This document shows positions 38,921 to 48,543 of a DNA stretch of 64,000 nucleotides, piece after piece. A program made the translations under genes and the position numbers. The stretch lies in assembly GCF_000568405.1 (NCBI RefSeq), contig NZ_ARZY01000020.1, forward strand, positions 1-64,000. The letters run 5' to 3'. Source of the DNA: Catenovulum agarivorans DS-2 (GTDB taxonomy: Bacteria; Pseudomonadota; Gammaproteobacteria; Enterobacterales; Alteromonadaceae). The notes beneath the pieces are model-generated. The model was not told the DNA's origin, did no database searches, and was given only the letters and a program-made list of their open reading frames with translations. Within the stretch, counting starts at the first letter, position 1, and each line of letters opens with the position of its first letter.

Positions 38921-39877
38921 ATGAGTTCAAATGACCGCGGGTCGGTAAGTTATTTTGACATAGATTTGGATAATTCTGGTCAAAGAATAGACAATTGGCT
39001 AAAAAGAGAACTCAAAGGGGTTCCGACTTCACTTATTTATCGGATATTGAGAAAGGGCGAAGTTAGGGTTAACAAAAAGCGTGTAAAGCCTGAATACAAA
39101 TTACAAGCGGGTGATGTGTTGCGCTTGCCACCGATTCGGCTTGACGCGAAAAAAACCAACGACTTTACCGTCGGCGATAAACTAAAAGCACTGGTCGAAA
39201 ATGCCATTTTGTTTGAAGACAAACACCTAATTGTATTAAATAAACCTTCTGGTTTAGCTGTGCATGGTGGATCTGGATTGAATTATGGCGCGATAGAAGC
39301 GCTTCGACAGATTCGCCCCGAGCTAAAACAACTTGAGTTGGTTCATCGGCTAGACCGCGATACTTCAGGTTGTTTGGTAATTGCAAAAAAACGCTCGGTT
39401 TTACGGGCGCTTCACGAACAATTGCGCAATAAACAAGTAGATAAAAGATACTGGGCGCTGGTCAGTGGTGCTTGGCCTGCTAGACTGAAAGTTGTCGAAA
39501 AACCTCTATTTAAGAACGTGTTAGCTTCAGGTGAACGTATGGTTCGGGTGGATGCTAAACAAGGTAAACCAAGTGAAACCCGCTTTAAGATCATTCAGAA
39601 ATACCAAGGTGCTACTTTGGTTGAAGCGTTTCCTGTAACGGGCCGCACGCATCAAATTCGTGTGCATGCAGCGGCCTCAGGTTTTCCAATTGCGTTGGAT
39701 GACAAATATGGCGAAGCTGAGTTTGATAAAAGGATGAAGCCTCTTGGGATCAATCGATTATTTTTGCACGCAGCATCGATTAGTTTTATTCACCCCAAAG
39801 AGCAGTCCACTTTGCGAATTGAGGCACCATTGGACAACAACTTGTTACAGGCATTGGAGCGATTGAAACGTGCATAA
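38921..39877 (+). CDS. rluC: 23S rRNA pseudouridine synthase RluC
   Basis: Makes pseudouridines 955, 2504 and 2580 in 23S rRNA (E. coli numbering). The 318 residues carry an N-terminal S4 domain (about 18-80, QRIDNWLKRELKGVPTSLIYRILRKGEVRVN) and the RluA-type catalytic domain with HRLDRDTSG (Asp145 catalytic) and GRTHQIRVHAA. ATG 38921 is preferred to an upstream TTG at 38915. It lies opposite rne, as in E. coli, and its end overlaps the HAD gene by 8 bp. Confidence 0.95.
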   Translation: MSSNDRGSVSYFDIDLDNSGQRIDNWLKRELKGVPTSLIYRILRKGEVRVNKKRVKPEYKLQAGDVLRLPPIRLDAKKTNDFTVGDKLKALVENAILFEDKHLIVLNKPSGLAVHGGSGLNYGAIEALRQIRPELKQLELVHRLDRDTSGCLVIAKKRSVLRALHEQLRNKQVDKRYWALVSGAWPARLKVVEKPLFKNVLASGERMVRVDAKQGKPSETRFKIIQKYQGATLVEAFPVTGRTHQIRVHAAASGFPIALDDKYGEAEFDKRMKPLGINRLFLHAASISFIHPKEQSTLRIEAPLDNNLLQALERLKRA

Positions 39878-40526
39878 CTGTCGATACAAATTAGTTATTT
39901 TCGATTGGGACGGTACTTTAATGGATTCAATCGGGCGTATTGTCTCGAGTGTGCAAAATGCCGCGCGAAGTCTGGATATCGAAGTACCTGACGCAGAGTC
40001 TGCTAAATCCATTATTGGTTTGAGTTTGCCCAAAGCGATTGCTACTTTGTTTGACGACGTGGATGAAAGTTTACATCCTGAATTGGTAAAGCGTTATAGC
40101 CAGCAATATGTTCAGTTGGATACCACACCAACACCTATGTTTGAATGTGCAGAAGAATTGCTGATTAAACTTAAAAACGCTGGGTGTTTGTTAGCGGTAG
40201 CGACTGGTAAATCTCGCGCTGGATTGAACAGGGTGTTTAATTCAACTGGTTTAGCACATTTGTTTGATGCAAGTATTTGTGCTGATGAATCACAATCGAA
40301 ACCTCATCCTGCTATGTTGGAAACTTTGTTGACTAAGTTGGATGTGTCGAAACAGCAAACTGTGATGATTGGAGATACAGTGCATGATTTACAAATGGCG
40401 CTAAACGCTGGTATTGATTCAATTGGTGTAACCTGTGGGGTTAATGATGCTGCGACACTAACCAAGTTATCGCCAATTGCCGTTGCGGATGATATGCGAG
40501 CATTAAGCTCTGTGTTGTTTCGCTGA
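39870..40526 (+). CDS. HAD-IA family phosphatase (Gph/PGP-like)
   Basis: A 218-residue haloacid-dehalogenase phosphatase. Motif I is FDWDGTLMDS, motif II VATGKSRAGL, motif III the Lys of SKPHPAML, motif IV MIGDTVHD. The cap domain is the helical type seen in phosphoglycolate phosphatase relatives. The start is a GTG at 39870 inside the last codons of rluC, which is required because the DWDGT motif comes within 15 residues. rluC-HAD pairs are common in gammaproteobacteria. The natural substrate is unknown. Confidence 0.9.
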   Translation: MHNCRYKLVIFDWDGTLMDSIGRIVSSVQNAARSLDIEVPDAESAKSIIGLSLPKAIATLFDDVDESLHPELVKRYSQQYVQLDTTPTPMFECAEELLIKLKNAGCLLAVATGKSRAGLNRVFNSTGLAHLFDASICADESQSKPHPAMLETLLTKLDVSKQQTVMIGDTVHDLQMALNAGIDSIGVTCGVNDAATLTKLSPIAVADDMRALSSVLFR

Positions 40527-40540
40527 TTGTGTGATGCACA

Positions 40541-40727
40541 AGCCGAATTGAAGTGTAATTTTCTAAAATTCCTAAATTGCATTATGTAGCAGTCGCTGGG
40601 CTATTCGTCCATGAAGCTTGGTTCCTGTCGCTATCCATAGCTCCACCTCGCTTAGCTGCGAAGCGGTGCTTCGGTCTTCGCTCGCCCTATCTTGTGAAGT
40701 TTTAGAAAATCAGCATTCAATTCGGCT
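40541..40727. repeat. MITE-like element with 28-bp imperfect terminal inverted repeats
   Basis: The gene-free stretch between two convergent genes holds a 187-bp block. The left arm (40541-40568) starts AGCCGAATTGAA and ends ATTTTCTAAAA; the right arm (40700-40727) is its reverse complement except for a symmetrical 5-nt centre. Internal palindromes include GCGAAG (40658-40663) / CTTCGC (40676-40681). Its interior is more GC-rich than the surroundings. Six T follow the right arm, so it could also terminate the HAD transcript. No target-site duplication is evident. A mobile miniature element or an intergenic repeat family is the likely explanation. Confidence 0.6.
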
Positions 40728-40856
40728 TTTTTAACATTGATTTTTTTCAAAAACAGAAAGTGCCGCAACTTTGCTGTTAGTGTAGGAGTATCCCATTTCC
40801 CTATACGGCTATTTGGCGAGAGCTAACAGCGATTTTCAGTTCAGGCTTTCTAGCAG

Positions 40857-41450
40857 TTAACGCTTCTGAATCAAAGGATCAAACCCAAAGGCTCGGAAAA
40901 ACTCACACAACTTTATCAAAGGTAAACCAATCAAAGTATTTGGATCATCCCCCAGCAACTTATCAAACAAAGTTATACCTAAAGCCTCGCTCTTAAAACT
41001 GCCTGCGCAATTGTAAGGCTCTTCTAAGTGCAAATAGGCGGTTATCTCGTCAGAGGTTAAGTTGCGAAAATGTACTTCAAAAACCTCAACCGACGACTTT
41101 AACTGGCCTTCTGGATTAATTAATGCCAATCCTGTGTAAAACTTAACGGCTTTACCAGACAATTTACTCAACTGCGCAAACGCATTCTCAAAGTTACCTG
41201 GTTTTCCTAAAATTTCATCATTGCAAAACGCCACTTGATCAGAGCCAATAACAAAATTATTTGGATGAAGATTAAAACCAGCTCGTGCTTTTAACTGAGC
41301 TAACCGCTCAACCAACTCGATTGCCGATTCATTTTTTAATGGTGTTTCGTCTGTTTCAGGTTTGCAACAACTAAAAGGTAATTGTAACTTTTCCAAGATT
41401 GCTTTGCGAAAAGGAGAGGTTGAAGCTAATACAATTTGATGATTTGACAT
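40857..41450 (-). CDS. yceF: Maf-family nucleotide pyrophosphatase YceF
   Basis: A house-cleaning pyrophosphatase; the YceF branch prefers 7-methyl-GTP in E. coli. It has 197 residues with the Maf start IVLASTSPFRKAILEKL, the DETP motif (ETDETPL), the acidic GSDQVAF motif and FYTGLAL. It is encoded divergently from yceD-rpmF-plsX, exactly the E. coli neighbourhood, which supports YceF over the YhdE paralogue. Confidence 0.92.
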   Translation of the reverse strand: MSNHQIVLASTSPFRKAILEKLQLPFSCCKPETDETPLKNESAIELVERLAQLKARAGFNLHPNNFVIGSDQVAFCNDEILGKPGNFENAFAQLSKLSGKAVKFYTGLALINPEGQLKSSVEVFEVHFRNLTSDEITAYLHLEEPYNCAGSFKSEALGITLFDKLLGDDPNTLIGLPLIKLCEFFRAFGFDPLIQKR

Positions 41451-41537
41451 AAAAGTTCGCGCTTATTTTAAAATGTTATACTATTTTTCCTATTTTCATT
41501 TGACTAAGCAAGGGCAGATCGATAATATCCGCGCCCT

Positions 41538-42068
41538 ATGCAAAAGGTAAAAATGCCAGTTGAGCTGGATCCAGTCAAAAGTGCCCAAAAGCGCTCTGAC
41601 TATAACGGTATTTATCGACTGGAAGATTTAACGCGTTTGAGCGAGGCGGTATTGTCTGATTCTGGGCAAGTCGACGTCATGCTTAAATGTACCTATGATG
41701 AGCAAAAACTGCCTGTTATGCTCATCAATGCTGTGACGGATGTCGATGTGACATGTGAGCGCTGTGGTCAGCCAATGCCTTTACATATTGAGCTGGCAGC
41801 GACCTTCACGCCCAAAACAATGCGGTTAGAGGAAGACTTAGTTCCGAGCAACTATGCTATTGTTGAGGTAAATGATTATGGACTGGTGGACTTACGCGCA
41901 TTAATTGAAGATGAATTAATGTTAGAAATTCCGTTGGTACCAAAACATGAAGTTGAAAACTGCGCAATCAAAGAACAAGACATGGTTTGGGGGGAGCTAG
42001 ATAAAGCAGCTTACGAAAAACCATCGAATCCGTTTGACGTTTTGAAAAGTTTAAAGAATCCAAAATAA
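41538..42068 (+). CDS. yceD: YceD family protein (DUF177)
   Basis: A 176-residue protein conserved upstream of rpmF and linked to 23S rRNA accumulation in bacteria and plants. It begins [26 protein letters not shown], the same pattern as E. coli YceD, so ATG 41538 is preferred over ATG 41553. The DUF177 core has [14 protein letters not shown] and [22 protein letters not shown]. It ends 13 bp before rpmF. Confidence 0.92.
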   Translation: MQKVKMPVELDPVKSAQKRSDYNGIYRLEDLTRLSEAVLSDSGQVDVMLKCTYDEQKLPVMLINAVTDVDVTCERCGQPMPLHIELAATFTPKTMRLEEDLVPSNYAIVEVNDYGLVDLRALIEDELMLEIPLVPKHEVENCAIKEQDMVWGELDKAAYEKPSNPFDVLKSLKNPK

Positions 42069-42081
42069 CAGGAGATCTGTA

Positions 42082-42246
42082 ATGGCTGTTCAACAGAACA
42101 AAAAATCTCGTTCTAAGCGTGACATGCGTCGTTCACACGATGCTTTAACTACGTCTACTCTTTCTATCGATAAAGAGACTGGTGAGACTCATCGTCGTCA
42201 CCATGTAACTGCTGATGGTTACTATAAAGGCAAAAAAGTAGTTTAA
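42082..42246 (+). CDS. rpmF: 50S ribosomal protein L32
   Basis: A 54-residue ribosomal protein. [20 protein letters not shown] is the L32 N-terminus, followed by [33 protein letters not shown] (shown here only as a description of the whole remaining chain in parts: Thr/Ser-rich centre, His-rich [10 protein letters not shown]-terminal GYYKGKK). CAGGAGATCTGTA provides the ribosome binding site. It lies between yceD and plsX in the conserved fatty-acid block. Confidence 0.97.
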   Translation: MAVQQNKKSRSKRDMRRSHDALTTSTLSIDKETGETHRRHHVTADGYYKGKKVV

Positions 42247-42261
42247 GCTAGCAGGTCAGCT

Positions 42262-43287
42262 TTGACGAATCTAACCATAGCGTTAGATGCAATGGGAGGC
42301 GATAACGGGCCTCCCATTACCATTCCAGCTGCACTTGAAGTGCTGGCTGACAATCCCCAATTAACCATTATCGCCTGTGGCGACAAATATCAAATAAGCC
42401 CCTTATTGCAAAATGCTTCTGCTAGTTTAGCTGCAAGGTTGCAGGTGATTCACTGTCCCCAAGTTGTTTCTATGGGTGAAAAACCTTCACAAGCTTTACG
42501 CAGTAAAACACAAAGTTCAATGCGTATTGTGTTAGATTTACTTAAAGAAAATAAAGCGCAGGCTTGTGTCAGTGCGGGTAATACAGGTGCATTGTTAGCA
42601 ATGGCGTATTATGTGCTAAAAATGTTGCCAGGTATCAAGCGGCCAGCGTTAGTGACTGCTATTCCTGGGAGTTTGGGCCATAAAACTTATGTGCTAGATT
42701 TGGGGGCGAATGTTGCCTGCGATGAGCATATACTGCATCAATTTGCGTTAATGGGCAGTGTGCTATCAGAAAAAAATGATTTAAAAAATCCTCGAATAGG
42801 CTTGCTTAACGTAGGTGAAGAAGAGATTAAGGGAAGCGACACAATTAAAAAAACCGCTCGTTTACTCAAAGAAGATAAATCGCTCAACTACATAGGTTAT
42901 GTAGAGGGAAATGATATCTTCAATGACAAAGCTGATGTTATTGTCTGTGATGGATTTGTAGGAAATATTTCGATGAAGGCCTGCGAAGGTTTAGCAAAAG
43001 CCGTTATTGAAACAATAAAGTCCCTCGCAAGAGAAAATTGGTGGAGTAGATTGTTTGCCGCTATTGCCCTTCCTATGTTAAAAAAGCTCTATAGGCAAAT
43101 GAACCCTGACCAGTATAATGGGGCAAGTTTGTTAGGATTGCGCGGAATTGTCATTAAGAGTCATGGTAATGCCTCAAAGGATGCTTTCAAATACGCGTTA
43201 GAGGAAGCGATTAACGAAATTCGCCATCAAGTACCAGAAAAAATTGGTAATCGAATTGAACGGGCGTTAACAGACAGGTCTCAATAA
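42262..43287 (+). CDS. plsX: Phosphate acyltransferase PlsX
   Basis: Makes acyl-phosphate from acyl-ACP for phospholipid synthesis. The 341 residues include [12 protein letters not shown] at the start, [17 protein letters not shown] and [18 protein letters not shown]. The only sensible start is TTG 42262 (TTG-ACG-AAT-CTA), with AGGT 8 nt upstream; later ATG codons would cut into the AMGGD motif. It starts 15 bp after rpmF and ends 2 bp before fabH. Confidence 0.95.
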   Translation: MTNLTIALDAMGGDNGPPITIPAALEVLADNPQLTIIACGDKYQISPLLQNASASLAARLQVIHCPQVVSMGEKPSQALRSKTQSSMRIVLDLLKENKAQACVSAGNTGALLAMAYYVLKMLPGIKRPALVTAIPGSLGHKTYVLDLGANVACDEHILHQFALMGSVLSEKNDLKNPRIGLLNVGEEEIKGSDTIKKTARLLKEDKSLNYIGYVEGNDIFNDKADVIVCDGFVGNISMKACEGLAKAVIETIKSLARENWWSRLFAAIALPMLKKLYRQMNPDQYNGASLLGLRGIVIKSHGNASKDAFKYALEEAINEIRHQVPEKIGNRIERALTDRSQ

Positions 43288-43289
43288 GT

Positions 43290-44249
43290 ATGTATTCTAG
43301 AATTATCGGAACAGGTAGTTATTTTCCAGAACAAGTGCGTTCCAACGCTGACCTAGAAAAAATGGTCGAAACTAGCCATGATTGGATTGTAGAGCGTACA
43401 GGTATCCATGAACGTCGTATTGCTGGGGAACATGAAAATGTTGCCACCATGGGTTATGAAGCGTCAAAAAAAGCCATTGAAGCTGCTGGAATTCAGCCTT
43501 CTGATATCGACTTAATTTTGTGTGCAACCACAAGTTGGGAAAAAGCACTGCCAAGTGCAGCTTGCGAAATTCAAAATTTACTTGGTTTGCCAGGTGTACC
43601 AGCAATGGATATAGCTGCGGCTTGTGCTGGTTATTGTTATGCACTGAGTGTTGCTGACCAATTTATTAAAGCGGGAACAGCCAAACGTGTATTAGTGGTT
43701 GGTACCGACGCATTAACGCGTTTACTCGATCCCACAGATCGCACCATGATTGTTTTATTTGGTGATGCTGCCGGAGCCTGTGTATTAGAGGCGAGCGAAG
43801 AAGCGGGTATCTTATCGACACATATTCATGCTGATGGCCGCCATGCTGATTTGTTGGGTGCAGACCTGCCAAAACGCGGTGTTGAGGCTTCAGTTCATGA
43901 AGCTTATGGTTATATGAAAGGCAATGAAGTATTTAAAGTTGCGGTCACTAAGTTAAGCGAAATAGTTGAAGAGACTTTAGCAGCAAATAATTTACAGAAA
44001 TCTGATGTTGACTGGCTAGTACCACATCAAGCGAATTATCGAATCATTAAAGCAACTGCGAAAAAACTAGACATGACCATGAATCGTGTCGTTGTTACTT
44101 TAGATAAACATGGCAATACGTCAGCTGCATCTGTGGCAACTGCACTTGACGAAGCGATTCGCGACGGTCGTATTCAACGCGGTCAAACTTTGTTGCTTGA
44201 AGCATTTGGTGGTGGTTTTGCATGGGCATCGGCCTTGATTAAGTATTAA
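43290..44249 (+). CDS. fabH: 3-oxoacyl-ACP synthase III
   Basis: Starts fatty-acid synthesis by joining acetyl-CoA and malonyl-ACP. In 319 residues the catalytic triad is visible: Cys112 in [13 protein letters not shown], His in [12 protein letters not shown] and Asn in [10 protein letters not shown]. The start [23 protein letters not shown] and TGIHERRIA are typical. It is tightly spaced after plsX. Confidence 0.96.
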   Translation: MYSRIIGTGSYFPEQVRSNADLEKMVETSHDWIVERTGIHERRIAGEHENVATMGYEASKKAIEAAGIQPSDIDLILCATTSWEKALPSAACEIQNLLGLPGVPAMDIAAACAGYCYALSVADQFIKAGTAKRVLVVGTDALTRLLDPTDRTMIVLFGDAAGACVLEASEEAGILSTHIHADGRHADLLGADLPKRGVEASVHEAYGYMKGNEVFKVAVTKLSEIVEETLAANNLQKSDVDWLVPHQANYRIIKATAKKLDMTMNRVVVTLDKHGNTSAASVATALDEAIRDGRIQRGQTLLLEAFGGGFAWASALIKY

Positions 44250-44296
44250 ATCACTACAAAATTATTTTTATTGGAAATTAGAAACAGAGATAGTGT

Positions 44297-45232
44297 ATGT
44301 CTGAGAAAAAATTAGCCTTTGTATTTCCAGGGCAAGGCTCACAAGCCGTTGGCATGATTGCTGATTTATATGCTGAGTATCCGGTTGTTCAGCAAACTTT
44401 TGCGCAAGCGTCAAACGCTTTAGGATACGATTTAGCTGAGTTAGTGTTAAACGGTCCAGCTGAAAAATTGAATCAAACCCAGATCACCCAGCCAGCTTTG
44501 TTAACTGCGAGTGTAGCGATCTTTCGTTTATTGGAAGAAAAAGGGGTTGCTAAACCTGAATTTATGGCGGGGCATAGCTTAGGGGAATATTCTGCATTAA
44601 CTGCAGCAGGCGTTTTAGCATTTGAAGACGCAGTTAAGCTTGTCGAATTGCGCGGACAAGCTATGCAACAAGCGGTACCTGAAGGCGTTGGTGCTATGGC
44701 TGCGATTATCGGATTAGCGGATGACGCAGTCAAAGAAGCGTGTGCAAAAGCGAGCAGTGATCAAGTTGTTGCCGCTGTTAATTTTAATTCGCCAGGTCAA
44801 GTGGTTATCGCAGGTCACAAAGAAGCTGTAGCTGCTGCCTCTGAGTTATGTAAAGAAGCTGGTGCAAAACGCGCATTGCCTTTACCTGTGAGTGTGCCAT
44901 CACATTGTAGTTTGATGAAACCAGCGGCAGAAAAACTAGCTGCGGCATTGGAACAAATCAATGTTGCCCAGCCTCAGTATGCTGTGGTTAATAATGTTGA
45001 CGTTGTTGCCGAAAACGATCCTAGTGCAATTAAACAAGCACTAGAACGCCAATTATATTGCCCTGTCCGTTGGACAGAGACAGTTGAGTTTTTAGCGGAA
45101 CAAGGTGTCACACATTTAGTTGAAGTGGGTCCAGGTAAAGTACTAAATGGCTTAACCAAGCGTATTAATAAATCATTATCAGCTGTTTCAATCAATGATG
45201 CAGCTTCATTAGAATCATTTTTAAACGGGTAA
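44297..45232 (+). CDS. fabD: Malonyl-CoA:ACP transacylase
   Basis: Transfers malonyl from CoA to ACP. The 311 residues start MSEKKLAFVFPGQGSQAVGM; the nucleophile is Ser94 in GHSLGEYSAL; the catalytic His lies in VPSHCSLMKPAAEKL; QYAVVNNVDV follows. It is located 47 bp after fabH and 7 bp before fabG. Confidence 0.96.
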   Translation: MSEKKLAFVFPGQGSQAVGMIADLYAEYPVVQQTFAQASNALGYDLAELVLNGPAEKLNQTQITQPALLTASVAIFRLLEEKGVAKPEFMAGHSLGEYSALTAAGVLAFEDAVKLVELRGQAMQQAVPEGVGAMAAIIGLADDAVKEACAKASSDQVVAAVNFNSPGQVVIAGHKEAVAAASELCKEAGAKRALPLPVSVPSHCSLMKPAAEKLAAALEQINVAQPQYAVVNNVDVVAENDPSAIKQALERQLYCPVRWTETVEFLAEQGVTHLVEVGPGKVLNGLTKRINKSLSAVSINDAASLESFLNG

Positions 45233-45239
45233 TTTATTT

Positions 45240-45980
45240 ATGTTGTCAGGATTAGACGGACAAGTTGCATTGGTAACTGGTGCAAGCCGTGGTATCGGTA
45301 AAGCAATTGCACTTAAATTAGTTGCTGCGGGCGCTAAAGTAGTTGGTACCGCAACGTCAGAAAAAGGTGCTGCAGCCATTTCTGAGTATTTAGGTGAACA
45401 CGGCAAAGGTATGGTGTTAAACGTAACGGATGATGCTTCAATCGCTTCAGTATTCGAGCAAATTAAAGCCGACTTTGGTGATGTAGATGTATTGGTTAAC
45501 AATGCTGGCATTACCCGCGATAATCTACTAATGCGTATGAAAGAGGCTGAGTGGACTGATATCATTGATACAAACCTAACTTCAGTGTTTAAGTTATCAA
45601 AAGCCGTGACGCGAGCTATGATGAAAAAGCGCAATGGTCGCATTGTGAATATTGGCTCTGTGGTCGGTTCAACAGGCAACCCTGGCCAAGCAAACTACTG
45701 TGCTGCTAAAGCGGGTTTAATCGGCTTTACTAAAGCGATGGCAAAAGAAGTTGCGTCTCGTGGCATCACAGTTAACTCGGTTGCACCTGGTTTTATCGAC
45801 ACAGATATGACCAAAGAGTTGAATGATGACCAAAAAAATACTATCTTTGCGCAAATTCCAGCGGGTCGTTTAGGTCAGCCGGAAGAAATTGCCGCGGCAG
45901 TGCTATTTTTAGCCTCGCCTGAAGCAGCTTATATTACTGGCGAAACCATTCATGTGAATGGTGGTATGTATATGGCCTAA
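45240..45980 (+). CDS. fabG: 3-oxoacyl-ACP reductase
   Basis: NADPH-dependent short-chain dehydrogenase of 246 residues. The cofactor motif is TGASRGIGKA, NNAG follows, the catalytic Ser is in IGSVVGSTG and the Tyr-x3-Lys in NYCAAKAG. The C-terminus YITGETIHVNGGMYM is typical. It is followed by a 194-bp gap before acpP that contains a hairpin at 46046. Confidence 0.97.
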   Translation: MLSGLDGQVALVTGASRGIGKAIALKLVAAGAKVVGTATSEKGAAAISEYLGEHGKGMVLNVTDDASIASVFEQIKADFGDVDVLVNNAGITRDNLLMRMKEAEWTDIIDTNLTSVFKLSKAVTRAMMKKRNGRIVNIGSVVGSTGNPGQANYCAAKAGLIGFTKAMAKEVASRGITVNSVAPGFIDTDMTKELNDDQKNTIFAQIPAGRLGQPEEIAAAVLFLASPEAAYITGETIHVNGGMYMA

Positions 45981-46045
45981 TTGCGGGTAGATTCTTAACT
46001 CGAATAGGGTTATCATTCGCACGCGTTCGGATTTTACATTCGGTG

Positions 46046-46075
46046 ACTGGTTAAACCGCTTGAGGTTAGACCAGT
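46046..46075 (+). promoter_or_regulatory. Hairpin between fabG and acpP
   Basis: ACTGGTTAAACC and GGTTAGACCAGT form an imperfect 12-bp stem (two internal mismatches) around GCTTGA. There is no T-run. It could be a partial terminator, an RNA processing site, or a binding site between fabG and the separately expressed acpP. TTGACT at about 46112 may be a -35 element for acpP, without a strong -10. Confidence 0.4.
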
Positions 46076-46174
46076 TGGCGAAAGCAAAGCATTAAGCTTG
46101 CAACCGATTTATTGACTTTAATAAACTACAGCAAAATTGTGCATGGTGCGCAATGTCTGAGGGAAACTTACATT

Positions 46175-46411
46175 ATGAGTAACATCCAAGAAAGAGTATA
46201 CAAAATCATCGTTGAACAGTTAGGCGTTAAAGAAGAAGAAATCACAAACGAAGCTTCTTTTGTTGACGATTTAGGTGCTGATTCTTTAGATACTGTTGAA
46301 TTAGTTATGGCTCTTGAAGAAGAATTTGATACAGAAATTCCAGATGAAGAAGCTGAAAAAATTACAACTGTTCAAGCAGCTATTGACTACATTGTTGCTA
46401 ACAAAGAATAA
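46175..46411 (+). CDS. acpP: Acyl carrier protein
   Basis: The 78-residue carrier of growing acyl chains. The start [18 protein letters not shown] is fixed by family alignment; the frame opens earlier, at 46112, but without a plausible protein. Ser37 in [12 protein letters not shown] receives the phosphopantetheine group. TGAGGGAAACTTACATT precedes ATG. A Rho-independent terminator follows, so much of the message ends here before fabF. Confidence 0.98.
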   Translation: MSNIQERVYKIIVEQLGVKEEEITNEASFVDDLGADSLDTVELVMALEEEFDTEIPDEEAEKITTVQAAIDYIVANKE

Positions 46412-46418
46412 TTTTATA

Positions 46419-46442
46419 GAGGCGGTGTAAACCGCCTTTTTT
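46419..46442 (+). terminator. Rho-independent terminator after acpP
   Basis: GGCGGT-GTAA-ACCGCC (46421-46436) followed by T6. Confidence 0.92.
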
Positions 46443-46481
46443 CATCACCCTTTCAAATTCACTCCTCCTGGGGGCAATCTA

Positions 46482-47733
46482 GTGTCAAAACGTCGTGTCG
46501 TTGTCACCGGACTAGGAATGTTATCTCCTGTCGGTAATACAGTAGACGATTCTTGGAAAGCATTATTAGCAGGTCAAAGTGGTATTCAAACTATTGATAC
46601 TTTTGATACTAGCAGCTTTTCAACTCGTATCAGTGGTTTGGTTAATGGCTTTAACTTTGAAGACTATCTTCCAAAGAAAGAAGCCAAAAAAATGGATACT
46701 TTCATTCAATATGGTGTCGCAGCTGGCATCCAAGCGTTTAAAGATTCAGGCTTGGAAATAACAGCGGAAAATGCTCATCGTATTGGAGCAGCTGTTGGTT
46801 CTGGTATTGGTGGTTTAAGCTTAATTGAAGAAAACCATGCAAAGTTATTAGCCAATGGTCCAAAGCGTATGTCACCGTTTTTTGTGCCATCAACCATTAT
46901 CAATATGATTTCAGGTCACCTTTCCATTTTATTTGGATTGCAAGGCCCTAATATCGCGATTACAACTGCTTGTACTACAGGTGTTCACAACATAGGTCAC
47001 GCCGCGCGTATGATTGCATACGGCGATGCTGATGCTATATTGGCTGGGGGCGCTGAAGCGTGGCGCTGAAGCCGCTACAACACCTTTAGGCTTAGGTGGA
47101 TTCGCAGCAGCTCGTGCTTTGTCATCTCGTAATGACGAACCAACCAAAGCAAGTCGTCCATGGGACAAAGACCGTGATGGTTTTGTTATGGGTGATGGTG
47201 CTGGCGTGATGATGTTGGAAGAATACGAACACGCAAAAGCCCGTGGTGCGAAAATTTATGCTGAGTTTACTGGCTTTGGTATGAGCGGCGATGCTCACCA
47301 TATCACGTCACCACCAGAAGATGGTGCCGGTGGTCAGCAAGCTATGGCAAACGCAGTGAAAGATGCCGGTATTGCGCTTGAGCAAGTGGGTTATCTTAAT
47401 GCTCATGGTACCTCTACGCCTGCTGGTGATATTGCTGAAACAAATGCAGTTAAGAACTTATTTAAAGACCATGCTAAAAAGGTGATGGTAAGTTCGACTA
47501 AGTCTATGACAGGTCACTTATTAGGTGCAGCTGGTGCAATAGAAGCAATTATCACGGTAAAAGCGTTGCAAGATCAGGCTATTCCACCAACAATTAACTT
47601 GGACAATCCAAGTGAAGGTTGTGATCTAGATTATGTACCGCATGAAGCTCGTCAAGCGTCGTTTGAATATGCATTGTGTAATTCATTCGGTTTTGGTGGC
47701 ACCAACGGTTCATTATTGTTTCGCAAAATCTAA
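46482..47733 (+). pseudogene. fabF: 3-oxoacyl-ACP synthase II, split by a frameshift
   Basis: FabF elongates acyl-ACP and makes cis-vaccenate. The sequence is full length and well conserved but in two frames. From GTG 46482 (after GGGGGCAATCTA) the first frame encodes about 195 residues, including the catalytic Cys in [18 protein letters not shown], then stops at TGA 47067-47069. The rest, from [15 protein letters not shown] to the end at 47733, lies in the +1 frame and has both catalytic His ([23 protein letters not shown]). Removing 13 bp at the duplication (47049-47061) restores [13 protein letters not shown]. As read, neither part can be an active enzyme. A real mutation and an assembly error are both possible. 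Confidence 0.88.
47049..47074 (+). repeat. 13-bp tandem duplication breaking fabF
   Basis: GGCGCTGAAGC occurs at 47049-47059 and again at 47062-47072, a period of 13. The second copy continues CCGCTACA, matching the expected Ala-Ala-Thr codons; the first copy is followed by GT. The 13-bp excess gives a net shift of one base. Confidence 0.88.
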
Positions 47734-47763
47734 CTAGCGTGCTGCAATAGGGCAAATGCACTG

Positions 47764-48543
47764 ATGCAGATAATTCATGCTGACAATGGCCATTTACAAG
47801 TTTCTGCTTATAACAGAGCAGTACAATTTGGAGATGGCCATTTTACTACTTTAAAACTAATTAATAAGCAAGTCGTTGCTTGGCCATATCATAAAAATCG
47901 CTTAGTCGAAGCGAATAAACGATTAGCTTTTCCACAGATCCAGCTCGAAAAAATTTATCAATCTTTATTAGATATCGCCCATCAGCGCGATGCGGTCGTT
48001 AAGGTACTGGTTACTCGTGGTGAAAGCCAACGAGGATATGCTTATTCTCAAGACATCATTGCGCAAGTTTATCTTTATGTGAGTGATTGGAATCACGATG
48101 CTTTTAGTTACCCTCAAGGTGTTTGTTTGTCGATACTAGACACGCAAATTGCCCAGCAACCGTTACTTGCAGGGCTTAAACATACCAATAGATTAGAACA
48201 GGTGCTGTTAAAGCAAGAATTACTTGAAAAATCGCTGCAAGATGGCTTAGTGTTTGATACATCTAACAGGTTAATCGAAACATCAATGGCGAACATTATT
48301 GTTTATATCGATGGGCAATGGTGTACCCCTGATTTATCTTTGGCTGGTGTTGCTGGAACCAAGCGAGCTGAATTATTAGAACAGAATCCGCAGATCAAAA
48401 TTCGCCATATCGATAAAACTGAAATATCGAATATTCACGCCGCAATCATGTGCAACGCACTCATTGATTATGTGGTGGTCGCTTCAATTGAAAATCGCGT
48501 GTTAGACCAAACCATAGCGCAACAGTTTATACGAGGGTATTAA
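47764..48543 (+). CDS. pabC: Aminodeoxychorismate lyase
   Basis: A PLP enzyme that releases 4-aminobenzoate for folate synthesis. The 259 residues have the fold-IV pattern: NRAVQFGDGHFTTLK at the start, VLVTRGESQRGY, HTNRLEQVLLKQEL with the PLP Lys before it (GLKHTNRLEQ), and DTSNRLIETSMANI. It lies 30 bp after fabF and shares a TAATG overlap with mltG, the usual order in gammaproteobacteria. Confidence 0.93.
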   Translation: MQIIHADNGHLQVSAYNRAVQFGDGHFTTLKLINKQVVAWPYHKNRLVEANKRLAFPQIQLEKIYQSLLDIAHQRDAVVKVLVTRGESQRGYAYSQDIIAQVYLYVSDWNHDAFSYPQGVCLSILDTQIAQQPLLAGLKHTNRLEQVLLKQELLEKSLQDGLVFDTSNRLIETSMANIIVYIDGQWCTPDLSLAGVAGTKRAELLEQNPQIKIRHIDKTEISNIHAAIMCNALIDYVVVASIENRVLDQTIAQQFIRGY

